A stretch of DNA of 6,244 nucleotides from positions 1-6,244 of the forward strand of contig JAIRLG010000076.1 of NCBI GenBank assembly GCA_031259625.1, read 5' to 3'. This DNA is from Puniceicoccales bacterium. GTDB lineage: Bacteria; Verrucomicrobiota; Verrucomicrobiae; Opitutales; LL51. The translations under genes were made by a program, and so were the position numbers. Within the stretch, counting starts at the first letter, position 1; every line of letters starts with the position of its first letter. Shown here piece by piece: positions 1 to 5,430 of this stretch. Under the pieces are notes generated by a model, which saw only the letters and a program-made list of their open reading frames with translations, ran no database searches and was not told the DNA's origin.

Positions 1-737
1 ACCGGCGAGCGCAGGCCGAGGGATTTGGCGTAGTTCTGAACCCGAAGCCAAAAGCTCTTCCGCGACAGGGCGGAGCCCCGTCGGCCGAGAAAGACGGAGC
101 TGCCCGTTTTCCGCGAGACCAGGGCCGGCCGGCCGCGCTCGAGGTAGTCCCTCAACGCCGCCGACGCGCAGCGGCCAAGAGGCACGACGCGCTCCTTGCT
201 GCCCTTGCCGTAGACCCGGACGAAGCCATTTTCCAGATCCAGCGCCTGCAGCAGCAGATGGCAGAGTTCCGATACCCGCAGGCCGCTGCCGTAGGCCAGC
301 TCCAGCATGGCCCGATCCCGAAGCCCCCGGGGCGTCTCCCGCGAGGGCGCCTGGAGCAGGCGCTCCATCTCCTCGGGCGTCAGCACCTCCGGCAGGGAAC
401 GGCCGGTTCGGGGCAGGTGGATCTCCTCCATGGGATTTTTCTGAATCCCATCCCGCTGGGCCAGGTACTTGAAGAACGAGCGCAGGGCCGCGATCTTCCT
501 CGCTATGGATTTCGGCCGATAGGCGGAGTGGTGGAGCGAGAGGAGCCAGGGCCGGATGTCTTCGGGACCGAGGACCGATACATCTTTCCCCGCCTCCGGA
601 CGCCGCTCCAGGAGGAATTGCTCCCACTGCATCAAATCCAACTGGTAGGCCGACAGCGTGTGCTCCGATGCGCCCTTTTCCAGGGCCAGGAAGCCCAAAA
701 ATCTCTCCAGCGCCTCCGGCAAAGGAAGAATTTCCAT
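1..737 (-). CDS. XerC/XerD-family tyrosine recombinase (3' part beyond window)
   Basis: The minus-strand frame opens with ATG at 737 and runs off the window edge after 245 codons, so about the last 50 residues of a typical 300-residue Xer protein are missing. Residues about 5-95 form the N-terminal SAM-like core-binding domain (LSAYQLDL, SIARKIAALRSFFKYL). After the linker NPMEEIHLPRTGRSLP (about 101-116) comes the catalytic domain with EVLTPEEMERLL, the catalytic arginine in YGSGLRVSEL (R154) and the catalytic lysine in YGKGSKERVVPLG (K178). The HxxR motif and nucleophilic tyrosine lie outside the window. Family members cut and rejoin DNA, usually at dif, to resolve chromosome dimers. XerC and XerD cannot be separated safely here, and a dedicated integrase is less likely because the sequence looks housekeeping. 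A weak AAGGG lies about 10 nt before the start. The gene lies 191 bp downstream of argS on the same strand. Confidence 0.9.
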   Translation of the reverse strand, partial: MEILPLPEALERFLGFLALEKGASEHTLSAYQLDLMQWEQFLLERRPEAGKDVSVLGPEDIRPWLLSLHHSAYRPKSIARKIAALRSFFKYLAQRDGIQKNPMEEIHLPRTGRSLPEVLTPEEMERLLQAPSRETPRGLRDRAMLELAYGSGLRVSELCHLLLQALDLENGFVRVYGKGSKERVVPLGRCASAALRDYLERGRPALVSRKTGSSVFLGRRGSALSRKSFWLRVQNYAKSLGLRSP

Positions 738-750
738 TATTTCAGCGCCC

Positions 751-953
751 TTTTCGAAAAAATGCTCCCCGGGAAATTTTTGCCTCTCATCGCCCGTTTC
801 CTATATCTGCTTTTGTCATCTATCCCCTATATCGGCTCCAGAGTCGCGAGGTTCTAGAAAAAATCCTCCCAAAAAATTTCCGCCTTCCACCGCCGGTTTC
901 TCCGCATCCATCCTTCATTGCCGGTTCTCTACATCTGCTCCAGGGTCGCGAGG
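751..953. repeat. imperfect tandem duplication of about 102 bp including the argS 3' end
   Basis: Two adjacent blocks, 751-851 (101 nt) and 852-953 (102 nt), align over their length with one or two small gaps. The clearest matches are at both ends. CTCCAG-R-GTCGCGAGG occurs at 836-851 and 938-953, and the wider 25-nt block around it has 3 mismatches. A GAAAAAAT-n-CTCCC block lies at 756-769 and 857-870, followed by an AAATTT-rich stretch. The middle is poorly conserved. The argS-proximal copy contains the last codons and stop of argS, so the second copy looks like a decayed duplicate of the argS tail plus its downstream spacer. It fills the gap between argS and the recombinase gene and reaches to 14 bp from the recombinase start. 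Overall identity was judged by eye. Confidence 0.6.
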
Positions 954-2698
954 CCCAGCAGCTGGAGTCCCTGCTCGAGGATCAGGGCGGTGCGGGCGCA
1001 CAGGCCCAGGCGCCGCTTCTTGGGCTCCTCCGCCTCGCCCAGGACGCGATTCGCCTTGTAAAAGGCGGAGAACACGCCGGCCAGCTCGTAGAGGTAGGTG
1101 CAGAGGAAGTGCGGTCTCAGGTCCTCGATGGCCTGCTCCAGGGCACAGGGGAAGAGGACGAGCTTCTTGGCCAACGCCCGCTCCTCGGGGGTCGCCAACG
1201 AAGGGAGGGCGAGGGCCTCGACCTCCCCCCTCGCCGAAGCGGGCAGTTTCCGAAAGACCGAGCGGATCCTCGCCAGGGCATAGAGGAGATAGGGCGCCGT
1301 ATTGCCGTCGAAGGACAGCAGCTTCGGCCAGGAAAAGACGTAGTCGTGAGTGCGGTTCTGGGACAGGTCGGCGTAGCGGATCGCCCCCAGGCCGACGGCG
1401 CGCGCGATCCGCCGCTTCTCCTCCTCCGCCAGGGAGGGGCTTTTTTCCGCGACGATGCCGTAGGCCCGCGACTTCGCCTCCTCCATCAGCTCGCGCAGGC
1501 GGAGCGGTTCGCCGGAGCGCGTCCGGATGGCCTTGCCATCCTCGCCCAAAATCGTCCCGAACCAGACGTGTTTCAGGGTCGGCAAGGGGTAGTTTTTTTT
1601 GGAAAACCAGGCCTCGGCCGTGAGGAAGAGCTGCTGGAAATGGTCCTGCTGGCGCCCATCGGTCACGTAGATGACCTCGTCCGCGTGGAAGTGCTCGACC
1701 CGGTAGAGCAATGCGGCCAGGTCCGTCGTCGCGTAGTTCGAGGCCCCGTCCTTCTTGCGCACCAGGAAGGGCTGTTCGCCGAAGCGGGGATGGGCCCGGT
1801 GTCGGACGACCAGTGCGCCGTCGCTGATTTCGGCCAGACCGATGTCTTCGAGTTCCCGGCAGACCCGATCGACCTGGTCGCGGTAGAAGGATTCCCCCAG
1901 GACATGGTCGAAATGCACCTCCATTTCGTCGTAGATCTCCTGAAAGGCCCTGTAGGAGAGCTCGTTGATCCGCTGCCACAGGGCCACATTTTCCGGCTCG
2001 CCCCGCTGCAGGCGGACGAGCTCCCGGCGGGCCTCCTCCAGGAAGGCCTCGTCCTCCTTCGTCCGGGCCACCCCCTCCCGATAGAGCGCCTCCAGGCATT
2101 CCAGCACCTCGGCCGGACTCCGCTCCCAATTGAAGGGATTTCTGCGGATCATCAGGATCAGAATACCGAAGATCGTCCCCCAGTCGCCGATGTGGTTATC
2201 CCGGATCACTTCGGCCCCGCAGAAGCGCAGCAGGCGCTGGATCGATTCGCCGATGACCAGGGAGCGGAGGTGCCCCACGTGCATCTGCTTGGCCGTGTTG
2301 GGCGAGGAGTAGTCGACGACGATTTTCCGGCCCAGAAATCTCTGGCCGGCGCCGAGCCGGAGCGAGGCCCCGTTGCGGTAGGCGTTCAGCCAGCGCAGGA
2401 GAAAGCCGTCCGAGAGCCGGAATGGGAGGAAGCCCGGGCCGGAGACGAAGGCCTCGATGCCGGCCCCGCGCCATTCCTCATCGGCCGTCAGCGCCCGCAG
2501 CAGCTCCTCCGCCAACGGGCGCGGGGCGACCCCCCTCCGCTTGGCCAGGGCCAGCGGCCCATCGGCCTGGAAGTCGCCGAAGCGGGGATCCGCCGGTCGT
2601 ACCCTGGCCGATTCCTCCGTCGCTTCGATCCCCAGGCGGGACCATGCCTCCCTCAGCCGGGCACCGATCCAGGAAGCCACGTGGAAAATCTCCGCCAT
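929..2698 (-). CDS. argS: arginyl-tRNA synthetase (class I)
   Basis: A complete 589-residue protein of normal length for bacterial ArgRS. It attaches arginine to tRNA-Arg in the cytoplasm using ATP. The N-terminal Add1-type domain is marked by ADPRFGDFQADGPLALAK (36-53). The class I catalytic domain follows with DYSSPNTAKQMHVGH (129-143; HVGH at 140-143 is the HIGH motif) and DNHIGDWGT (167-175). GTILGEDGKAIRTRSGE (381-397) replaces the canonical KMSKS, as is usual in ArgRS. The C-terminal DALR anticodon-binding domain begins near SFDGNTAPYLLYALARIRS and ends LGLATLEQM. The start at 2698 fits the expected N-terminus (MAEIFHVAS), but the bases just before it (TCACGGCCCA) contain no Shine-Dalgarno. 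The upstream gap holds a hairpin and two three-hairpin elements. No T-box leader or intrinsic terminator was recognised. Confidence 0.98.
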   Translation of the reverse strand: MAEIFHVASWIGARLREAWSRLGIEATEESARVRPADPRFGDFQADGPLALAKRRGVAPRPLAEELLRALTADEEWRGAGIEAFVSGPGFLPFRLSDGFLLRWLNAYRNGASLRLGAGQRFLGRKIVVDYSSPNTAKQMHVGHLRSLVIGESIQRLLRFCGAEVIRDNHIGDWGTIFGILILMIRRNPFNWERSPAEVLECLEALYREGVARTKEDEAFLEEARRELVRLQRGEPENVALWQRINELSYRAFQEIYDEMEVHFDHVLGESFYRDQVDRVCRELEDIGLAEISDGALVVRHRAHPRFGEQPFLVRKKDGASNYATTDLAALLYRVEHFHADEVIYVTDGRQQDHFQQLFLTAEAWFSKKNYPLPTLKHVWFGTILGEDGKAIRTRSGEPLRLRELMEEAKSRAYGIVAEKSPSLAEEEKRRIARAVGLGAIRYADLSQNRTHDYVFSWPKLLSFDGNTAPYLLYALARIRSVFRKLPASARGEVEALALPSLATPEERALAKKLVLFPCALEQAIEDLRPHFLCTYLYELAGVFSAFYKANRVLGEAEEPKKRRLGLCARTALILEQGLQLLGLATLEQM

Positions 2699-2739
2699 TG
2701 GGCCGTGATTTTTTCAAAAATATCCCCGGTGCAAGGGTT

Positions 2740-2765
2740 TTTGCTCCCAATGTTTTCGGAGCAAA
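2740..2765. repeat. 8-bp hairpin upstream of argS
   Basis: TTTGCTCC (2740-2747) and GGAGCAAA (2758-2765) form a perfect 8-bp stem around a 10-nt loop, 42 bp before the argS start. It would lie in the argS leader if transcription begins farther upstream. No long T-run follows it on the minus strand, so a terminator is unlikely. An operator or leader stem is possible. Only the pairing is directly supported. Confidence 0.5.
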
Positions 2766-2808
2766 GGGGTCCTGGGGAGAAAATCGCCACCACCCGGCCG
2801 GGAGCTCT

Positions 2809-2912
2809 TTCGCTGTCTTTGGATTCCGGAGGAATCGACCCGCTCCGCGGGCCACGCGCCGCCGCCTTTTTTTCGAAGAAAAAAAAGCGCGGCGGCGCGC
2901 AAAGACAGCGAA
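2809..2912 (-). repeat. three-hairpin cloverleaf element 1 (subfamily A)
   Basis: The outer 13-bp perfect stem pairs 2809-2821 with 2900-2912 (TTCGCTGTCTTTG with CAAAGACAGCGAA). On the plus strand it encloses, in order: a short arm GATTCC-GGA-GGAATC (2822-2836); a GC arm CCCGC-TCC-GCGGG (2839-2851); and a long arm 2855-2899 with an 11-bp GC stem, a small bulge and an 8-bp T/A upper stem closed by C-GAA-G. About 44 pairs occupy 104 nt. Arm order short-GC-long is the reverse of elements 2 and 3, so the element is placed on the minus strand by convention. The outer-stem core TCGCTGTCTTTG is identical to that of element 3. Function unknown. It could act as a DNA cruciform, a structured RNA, or a non-autonomous mobile repeat. 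Confidence 0.9.
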
Positions 2913-2939
2913 GCGAACACCTAGGGGTTTTCGAAATCC

Positions 2940-3041
2940 TCCGGTCGCCTTTACGCCGAGGGGAAATGGAAAAAATTTTTCCATTTCCCCTCGGCGGGCC
3001 CGCGGAGCGGGCCGGAGCCAAAGGCTCCAAAGGCGACCGGA
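2940..3041 (+). repeat. three-hairpin cloverleaf element 2 (subfamily B)
   Basis: The outer 13-bp perfect stem pairs 2940-2952 (TCCGGTCGCCTTT) with 3029-3041. After one unpaired A it encloses: a perfect 20-bp long arm (2954-2973 with 2977-2996, AT-rich apex, 3-nt loop); a GC arm GGCCCGC-GGA-GCGGGCC (2997-3013); and a short arm GGAGCC-AAA-GGCTCC (3014-3028), with no spacer before the outer stem closes. All 46 pairs are Watson-Crick, and only about 10 of 102 nt are unpaired. It faces element 1 across 27 bp, with the two long arms toward each other. Same architecture as elements 1, 3 and 4 but different arm sequences. Function unknown. Confidence 0.92.
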
Positions 3042-3098
3042 AAATAATACTCCTGAACCCGGATAATAACACCCTTGAAACTTTAAAACACTTTTTGG

Positions 3099-3131
3099 AA
3101 AAAAAACTCCCTCGGGGGAAAGCTAGAGTTT
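3099..3131 (-). terminator. candidate intrinsic terminator of comM
   Basis: Read on the minus strand, about 98 bp after the comM stop, AAACTC (3131-3126) pairs with GAGTTT (3109-3104). An inner TCCC/GGGA pairing is possible in the loop, and the stem runs straight into a run of eight T (3106-3099). The position after comM and the stem-plus-T-run layout fit a Rho-independent terminator. The stem is short and only moderately GC-rich, so the call is tentative. Confidence 0.5.
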
Positions 3132-3229
3132 ATCCGCCATCCAGCGCCACCGGCGATGAAATCCGACATCACCGATGCCCCCCGAAGGAACTAGGTCAAG
3201 ACTTCTACACCCACGACTTCCACCAAGGC

Positions 3230-4777
3230 TCAGACGGCCATCTTGCTGAGACCGGGGGCCAGCACCTCCCGCGAGCGGTACTGCAGCGCCTCTAAAATAT
3301 GTTCCGGCAAAATATGGGGCTCCTCGGCCATATCGGCGAGGGTGCGCGAAACTTTGATCACGCGGTAGTAGGCCCGGGCCGACAGGCCCAGGCGCTCGGC
3401 GGCCATGGCGAGGATCTTTTCCGACTCCGCATCCAACGGCGCGTAGGTACGGATTTGGTTGATCCCCATGCGGGCATTGACCGGTGTCGCCAGGCCGGTA
3501 CCGGTGAATCGCCGCCGCTGGATCTCCCGCGTCCGCTGAACCCGTTGGCGAATTTGGGCCGAGGATTCCAGTGGCCTCCGGCTGCCCAGCTCCGCCGAGC
3601 TCACCCCCACGACATCCCTGTGGATGTCGATGCGATCCAGGAGCGGCCCGCTGATCTTCGAGCGGTAGCGCTGGATCTGCAGCGGCGTGCAATGGCAGTC
3701 GTGCCGAGGATCCATGAGGTAGCCGCAGGGGCAGGGGTTCATGGCCGCCACCAGCATGAAGGAGGCCGGCAGCTGGATCTTGCCCGCGCTCCGGGAGATC
3801 GAGACCTTCCCGTCCTCCAGCGGCTGGCGCAGCACCTCCAGCGTCGAGCGGCGGAACTCCGGCAGCTCGTCCAGAAACAGGACACCGGTATGGGCCAGCG
3901 AGACCTCGCCCGGGCCCGGCAGCCTCCCACCCCCCAGTAGCCCCACGTCGCTCAGGGTGTGATGCGGCGAGCGGAAGGGGCGCTGGTAGCGGCGCTGATG
4001 CTCGTCCAGGGACGTCCCCGAGGCCGAGTAGATGTTCAGGCATTCCAGGTACTCCTCGAAGCTGGACTTCGGCATGATGGTCGGGATGCGCTGGGCCAGC
4101 ATGGATTTTCCGGAGCCGGGGGAACCCAGCATCAGCAGATTGTGCCCGCCGGAAACCGCCACTTCGATCGCCCGCTTCAGGGCCTCCTGGCCCTGCACTT
4201 CCGAAAAATCGACGTCGTAGACCGGCTCCCGGTCCTCCGCCCAGGAGGCCACCGTGGGGACCCGTTCCGGCCGGTGGAGGAAGTTCACGGCATCGCGGAG
4301 GTCGTCGACGGCGAAGACCTTCACCTCCCGCACCAATGCGGCCTCCTCCGCCGACGCCCTCGGCAGGAGCAGCGACTTCTGCTGCCTTCTGGCCAGAAGG
4401 GCCAGGGCTACGCTGCCCCGGATCGGCAGGAGGCGGCCCGAAAGGCTCAGCTCCCCGGCCACGATGTAGTCGGATAGGGCCTGGAAGTCCGTCTGGCGTG
4501 TGCTCTGCAGAATGCCCAGGGCAATGGGCAGGTCGTAGAGCGAGCCCTCCTTCCGCAGCTCCCCGGGCGAGAGGTTGACCGTCGTGTGCGTTCGGGGAAT
4601 GGCGAATTGGGTCGTCATCAGGGCGGAGAAGACGCGATTCTGGGACTCCTTCACCGCCGAGTCCGGCAGGCCCACCAGCACCAGGCGCGGCTCGCCCCGC
4701 TCACCCGTGCTGACCTCCACCTCCACCGGAAAGGCATCCACCCCCCGCAGCGCCCCCGAACTCACCACCGCCAACAT
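3230..4777 (-). CDS. comM: ComM/YifB-family AAA+ ATPase (Mg-chelatase-like)
   Basis: A complete 515-residue protein, close to the usual 500-510. The N-terminal Lon-S16-like fold (about 10-170) shows GLPDSAVKESQNRVFSA, NLSPGELRKEGSLYDLPIALGIL and GELSLSGRLLPIRG. The AAA+ Mg-chelatase domain has Walker A GSPGSGKS (218-225), SPHHTLSDVGLLGGG (270-284), Walker B GVLFLDELPEF (298-308), the cysteine-bearing segment AAMNPCPCGY...CHC (344-363) and the arginine segment SGPLLDRIDIH (376-386). The C-terminal domain has GLSARAYYRVIKVSRTLADM. Characterised ComM proteins form hexameric helicases that extend heteroduplex during natural transformation by branch migration. The start at 4777 gives the family N-terminus (MLAVVSSGALRGVDAFPVEVEV). 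No Shine-Dalgarno is visible (upstream bases GTGCGACCCC). The neighbouring pilus-type ATPase fits a role in DNA uptake, but gaps of over 500 bp on both sides argue against a tight operon. Confidence 0.96.
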   Translation of the reverse strand: MLAVVSSGALRGVDAFPVEVEVSTGERGEPRLVLVGLPDSAVKESQNRVFSALMTTQFAIPRTHTTVNLSPGELRKEGSLYDLPIALGILQSTRQTDFQALSDYIVAGELSLSGRLLPIRGSVALALLARRQQKSLLLPRASAEEAALVREVKVFAVDDLRDAVNFLHRPERVPTVASWAEDREPVYDVDFSEVQGQEALKRAIEVAVSGGHNLLMLGSPGSGKSMLAQRIPTIMPKSSFEEYLECLNIYSASGTSLDEHQRRYQRPFRSPHHTLSDVGLLGGGRLPGPGEVSLAHTGVLFLDELPEFRRSTLEVLRQPLEDGKVSISRSAGKIQLPASFMLVAAMNPCPCGYLMDPRHDCHCTPLQIQRYRSKISGPLLDRIDIHRDVVGVSSAELGSRRPLESSAQIRQRVQRTREIQRRRFTGTGLATPVNARMGINQIRTYAPLDAESEKILAMAAERLGLSARAYYRVIKVSRTLADMAEEPHILPEHILEALQYRSREVLAPGLSKMAV

Positions 4778-4787
4778 GGGGTCGCAC

Positions 4788-4815
4788 GCTACAGCATGGA
4801 GCCAGGTCGCGTCAA
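4788..4815 (-). promoter_or_regulatory. possible comM promoter
   Basis: On the minus strand TTGACG (4815-4810) resembles a sigma-70 -35 box. After a 16-bp spacer, TGTAGC (4793-4788) is a weak -10 match (3 of 6 to TATAAT). If real, transcription would start near 4781, only a few bases before the comM ATG at 4777. That would give a nearly leaderless mRNA and explain the absent Shine-Dalgarno. The -10 is poor, so this is a suggestion only. Confidence 0.25.
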
Positions 4816-4905
4816 TAAAAAAAGCGAGGGATTTTTGGCCATCCTGGGTTCCCCACCGAGGGTGGAGATTTTCCCGGGGGTGAGGAAGAGGATCAGGCCC
4901 TCGAG

Positions 4906-4927
4906 CATGGGAGGATTCTCACCCATG
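4906..4927. repeat. 6-bp inverted repeat upstream of comM
   Basis: CATGGG (4906-4911) and CCCATG (4922-4927) form an inverted repeat around 10 nt, just outside element 3. The size and spacing would suit an operator or a small hairpin, but nothing else supports either role. A five-pair mini-hairpin with a GAG loop lies close by at 4853-4865. Confidence 0.3.
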
Positions 4928-4936
4928 GGGTACTTC

Positions 4937-5035
4937 CTCGCTGTCTTTGCAAGAGGGGGACGAAAAAGGTTTTTTTTCGTCCCCCTCTTGTGGCCCGCTG
5001 CGCGGGCGATCCCGAAGGGATCCAAAGACAGCGAG
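4937..5035 (+). repeat. three-hairpin cloverleaf element 3 (subfamily A)
   Basis: The outer 13-bp stem pairs 4937-4949 (CTCGCTGTCTTTG) with 5023-5035. It encloses an 18-bp perfect long arm (4950-4967 with 4973-4990, GC-rich base, A/T apex), a GC arm GCCCGC-TGC-GCGGGC (4993-5007), and a short arm GATCCC-GAA-GGGATC (5008-5022) directly against the outer stem. It has 43 pairs in 99 nt. Read in the reverse direction, element 1 matches it in outer-stem core, in TGGCCCGC before the GC-arm loop and in the GAT...ATC short arm. The long arms have unrelated sequences. This copy lies 160 bp upstream of the comM start. Function unknown. Confidence 0.92.
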
Positions 5036-5100
5036 CAGCGACCTCCTGCCGAGGTGGAATGCGCTCGGGGCAAGGTCTGAGATGGAGTTCCCGGTGGGCT

Positions 5101-5190
5101 CCGAAGGACACAGCCTATAGGTACCGAAAGGCGCAGTTTGTGGATGCCGAAGGATGCAACCCGCGGACTCCGAAGTATGCGGATGGGCCT
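5101..5190. repeat. degenerate 23-bp tandem array, about four units
   Basis: Units start at 5101, 5124, 5147 and 5170, exactly 23 bp apart, each beginning CCGAA. The first half is well conserved (CCGAAGGAYGCA-like). The second half varies but often holds a small palindrome: CCTATAGG in unit 1 and CCGCGG in unit 3. The fourth unit is shortened. The preceding 23 bp (5078-5100) resemble the second half only. Many of the small CC...GG palindromes lie about 11-12 bp apart. It is not a CRISPR: the units are too short and there are no separate spacers. It lies between elements 3 and 4. Confidence 0.7.
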
Positions 5191-5215
5191 TGGGGTAAGC
5201 GGCGGTTGGGGGGTT

Positions 5216-5334
5216 TGGGGCCGCCTTTGGGCCCTGCGGGCCCCGGCGCCCGCGGCCTGCGGCCGCGCCGCGCGGGCGCCGCGGGAGGGGCAGGGAAAGG
5301 AACTTTCCCTGCTCCTCCCGCAAAGGCGGCCCCA
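5216..5334 (-). repeat. three-hairpin cloverleaf element 4 (subfamily B, enlarged GC arm)
   Basis: The outer 14-bp stem pairs 5216-5229 with 5321-5334 (inner end GCCTTTG with CAAAGGC). It encloses a short arm GGCCC-TGC-GGGCC (5230-5242); an enlarged GC arm (5244-5281) whose base is GGCGCC/GGCGCC and which contains CGCGGCC-TGC-GGCCGCG (5251-5267); and an 18-bp long arm (5282-5299 with 5303-5320, one G-T pair, GAA loop). Arm order short-GC-long places it on the minus strand by the convention used here. Its outer stem is closest to element 2. The GC arm may fold in more than one way because it is almost pure G and C. It begins 95 bp after the ATPase stop codon. Function unknown. Confidence 0.88.
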
Positions 5335-5344
5335 TTAAAGGACT

Positions 5345-5430
5345 CCGCTGGAGACCAGGAACATCTAACCCCGCTGAGGGCCAGGGAGACTCCGATTCCG
5401 TTGCGAACCAGGAGAACCTCTGGTCCCGCT
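5345..5430. repeat. degenerate 26-28-bp tandem array entering the ATPase stop codon
   Basis: CCGYT occurs at 5345, 5371, 5398 and 5426, spaced 26, 27 and 28 bp. The three full units share the pattern CCGYTG followed by a RRCCAGGR core at a fixed place and a less conserved CT-containing tail. The last partial unit, CCGCT, overlaps the stop codon of the ATPase gene (5429-5431 on the minus strand). A mini-hairpin CTCC-GCT-GGAG (5343-5353) sits at the first unit. Copy number is small and similarity modest. Confidence 0.5.

Larger units (their letters stand above)
2699..3229. other. intergenic region between comM and argS, rich in palindromes
   Basis: This 531-bp stretch contains no credible gene. 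From the argS side it holds an 8-bp hairpin (2740-2765), a 10-bp perfect palindrome CCCGGCCGGG (2793-2802), two three-hairpin elements in inverted orientation separated by 27 bp (2809-2912 and 2940-3041), an A/T-rich stretch (about 3041-3106), a candidate terminator for comM (3099-3131), and about 100 bp after the comM stop in which I see only weak short repeats. A long open frame on the plus strand crosses it but looks like a GC-driven shadow of argS. Confidence 0.85.
4778..5428. other. repeat-filled intergenic region between the ATPase gene and comM
   Basis: This 651-bp stretch has no credible gene. From the comM side it holds a possible comM promoter (4788-4815), small hairpins at 4853-4865 (CCACC-GAG-GGTGG) and 4906-4927, three-hairpin element 3 (4937-5035), a 5-bp hairpin ACCTC/GAGGT (5041-5055), a 23-bp tandem array (5101 to about 5190), three-hairpin element 4 (5216-5334), and a 26-28-bp tandem array reaching the ATPase stop codon (5345-5430). 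Little of the region is free of repeat or palindrome structure. Confidence 0.85.

Noticed and set aside
915..2129. 404-codon minus-strand frame inside argS
   Set aside because: Shifted frame of argS with no family motifs. The argS frame is intact from start to stop.
2699..2800. T-box riboswitch leader for argS
   Set aside because: No T-box consensus (AGGGTGG...ACCGCG type) and no terminator/antiterminator pair was seen on the minus strand before argS.
2809..3041. Three-hairpin elements as ordinary intrinsic terminators
   Set aside because: The outer stems are not followed by T-runs on the transcribed strand. The T/A runs lie at the apex of the long arms.
3191..3232. Stop-codon readthrough extension of comM
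   Set aside because: In-frame sense codons continue for only 12 codons after TGA before TAG, and the family normally ends near the first stop.
668..3295. 875-codon open frame on the plus strand
   Set aside because: It lies antisense to all of argS and runs on through the hairpin region. Its translation is low-complexity R/P/G/Q-rich with no recognisable domain, as expected from the absence of stops opposite a GC-rich gene.
3123..4043. 306-codon minus-strand frame overlapping the 3' part of comM
   Set aside because: It is out of frame with comM, which carries all the conserved motifs. The product is G/A/R/P-rich shadow sequence.
4937..5035. tRNA gene suggested by the cloverleaf topology of the repeated elements
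   Set aside because: Arm lengths are wrong (13-bp outer stem, 18-20-bp arm, 3-nt loops). There is no anticodon loop, no TTC-loop motif and no CCA end.
5101..5190. CRISPR array
   Set aside because: Unit length is 23 bp in total with no spacer between repeats, the repeats are degenerate, and no cas gene is present.
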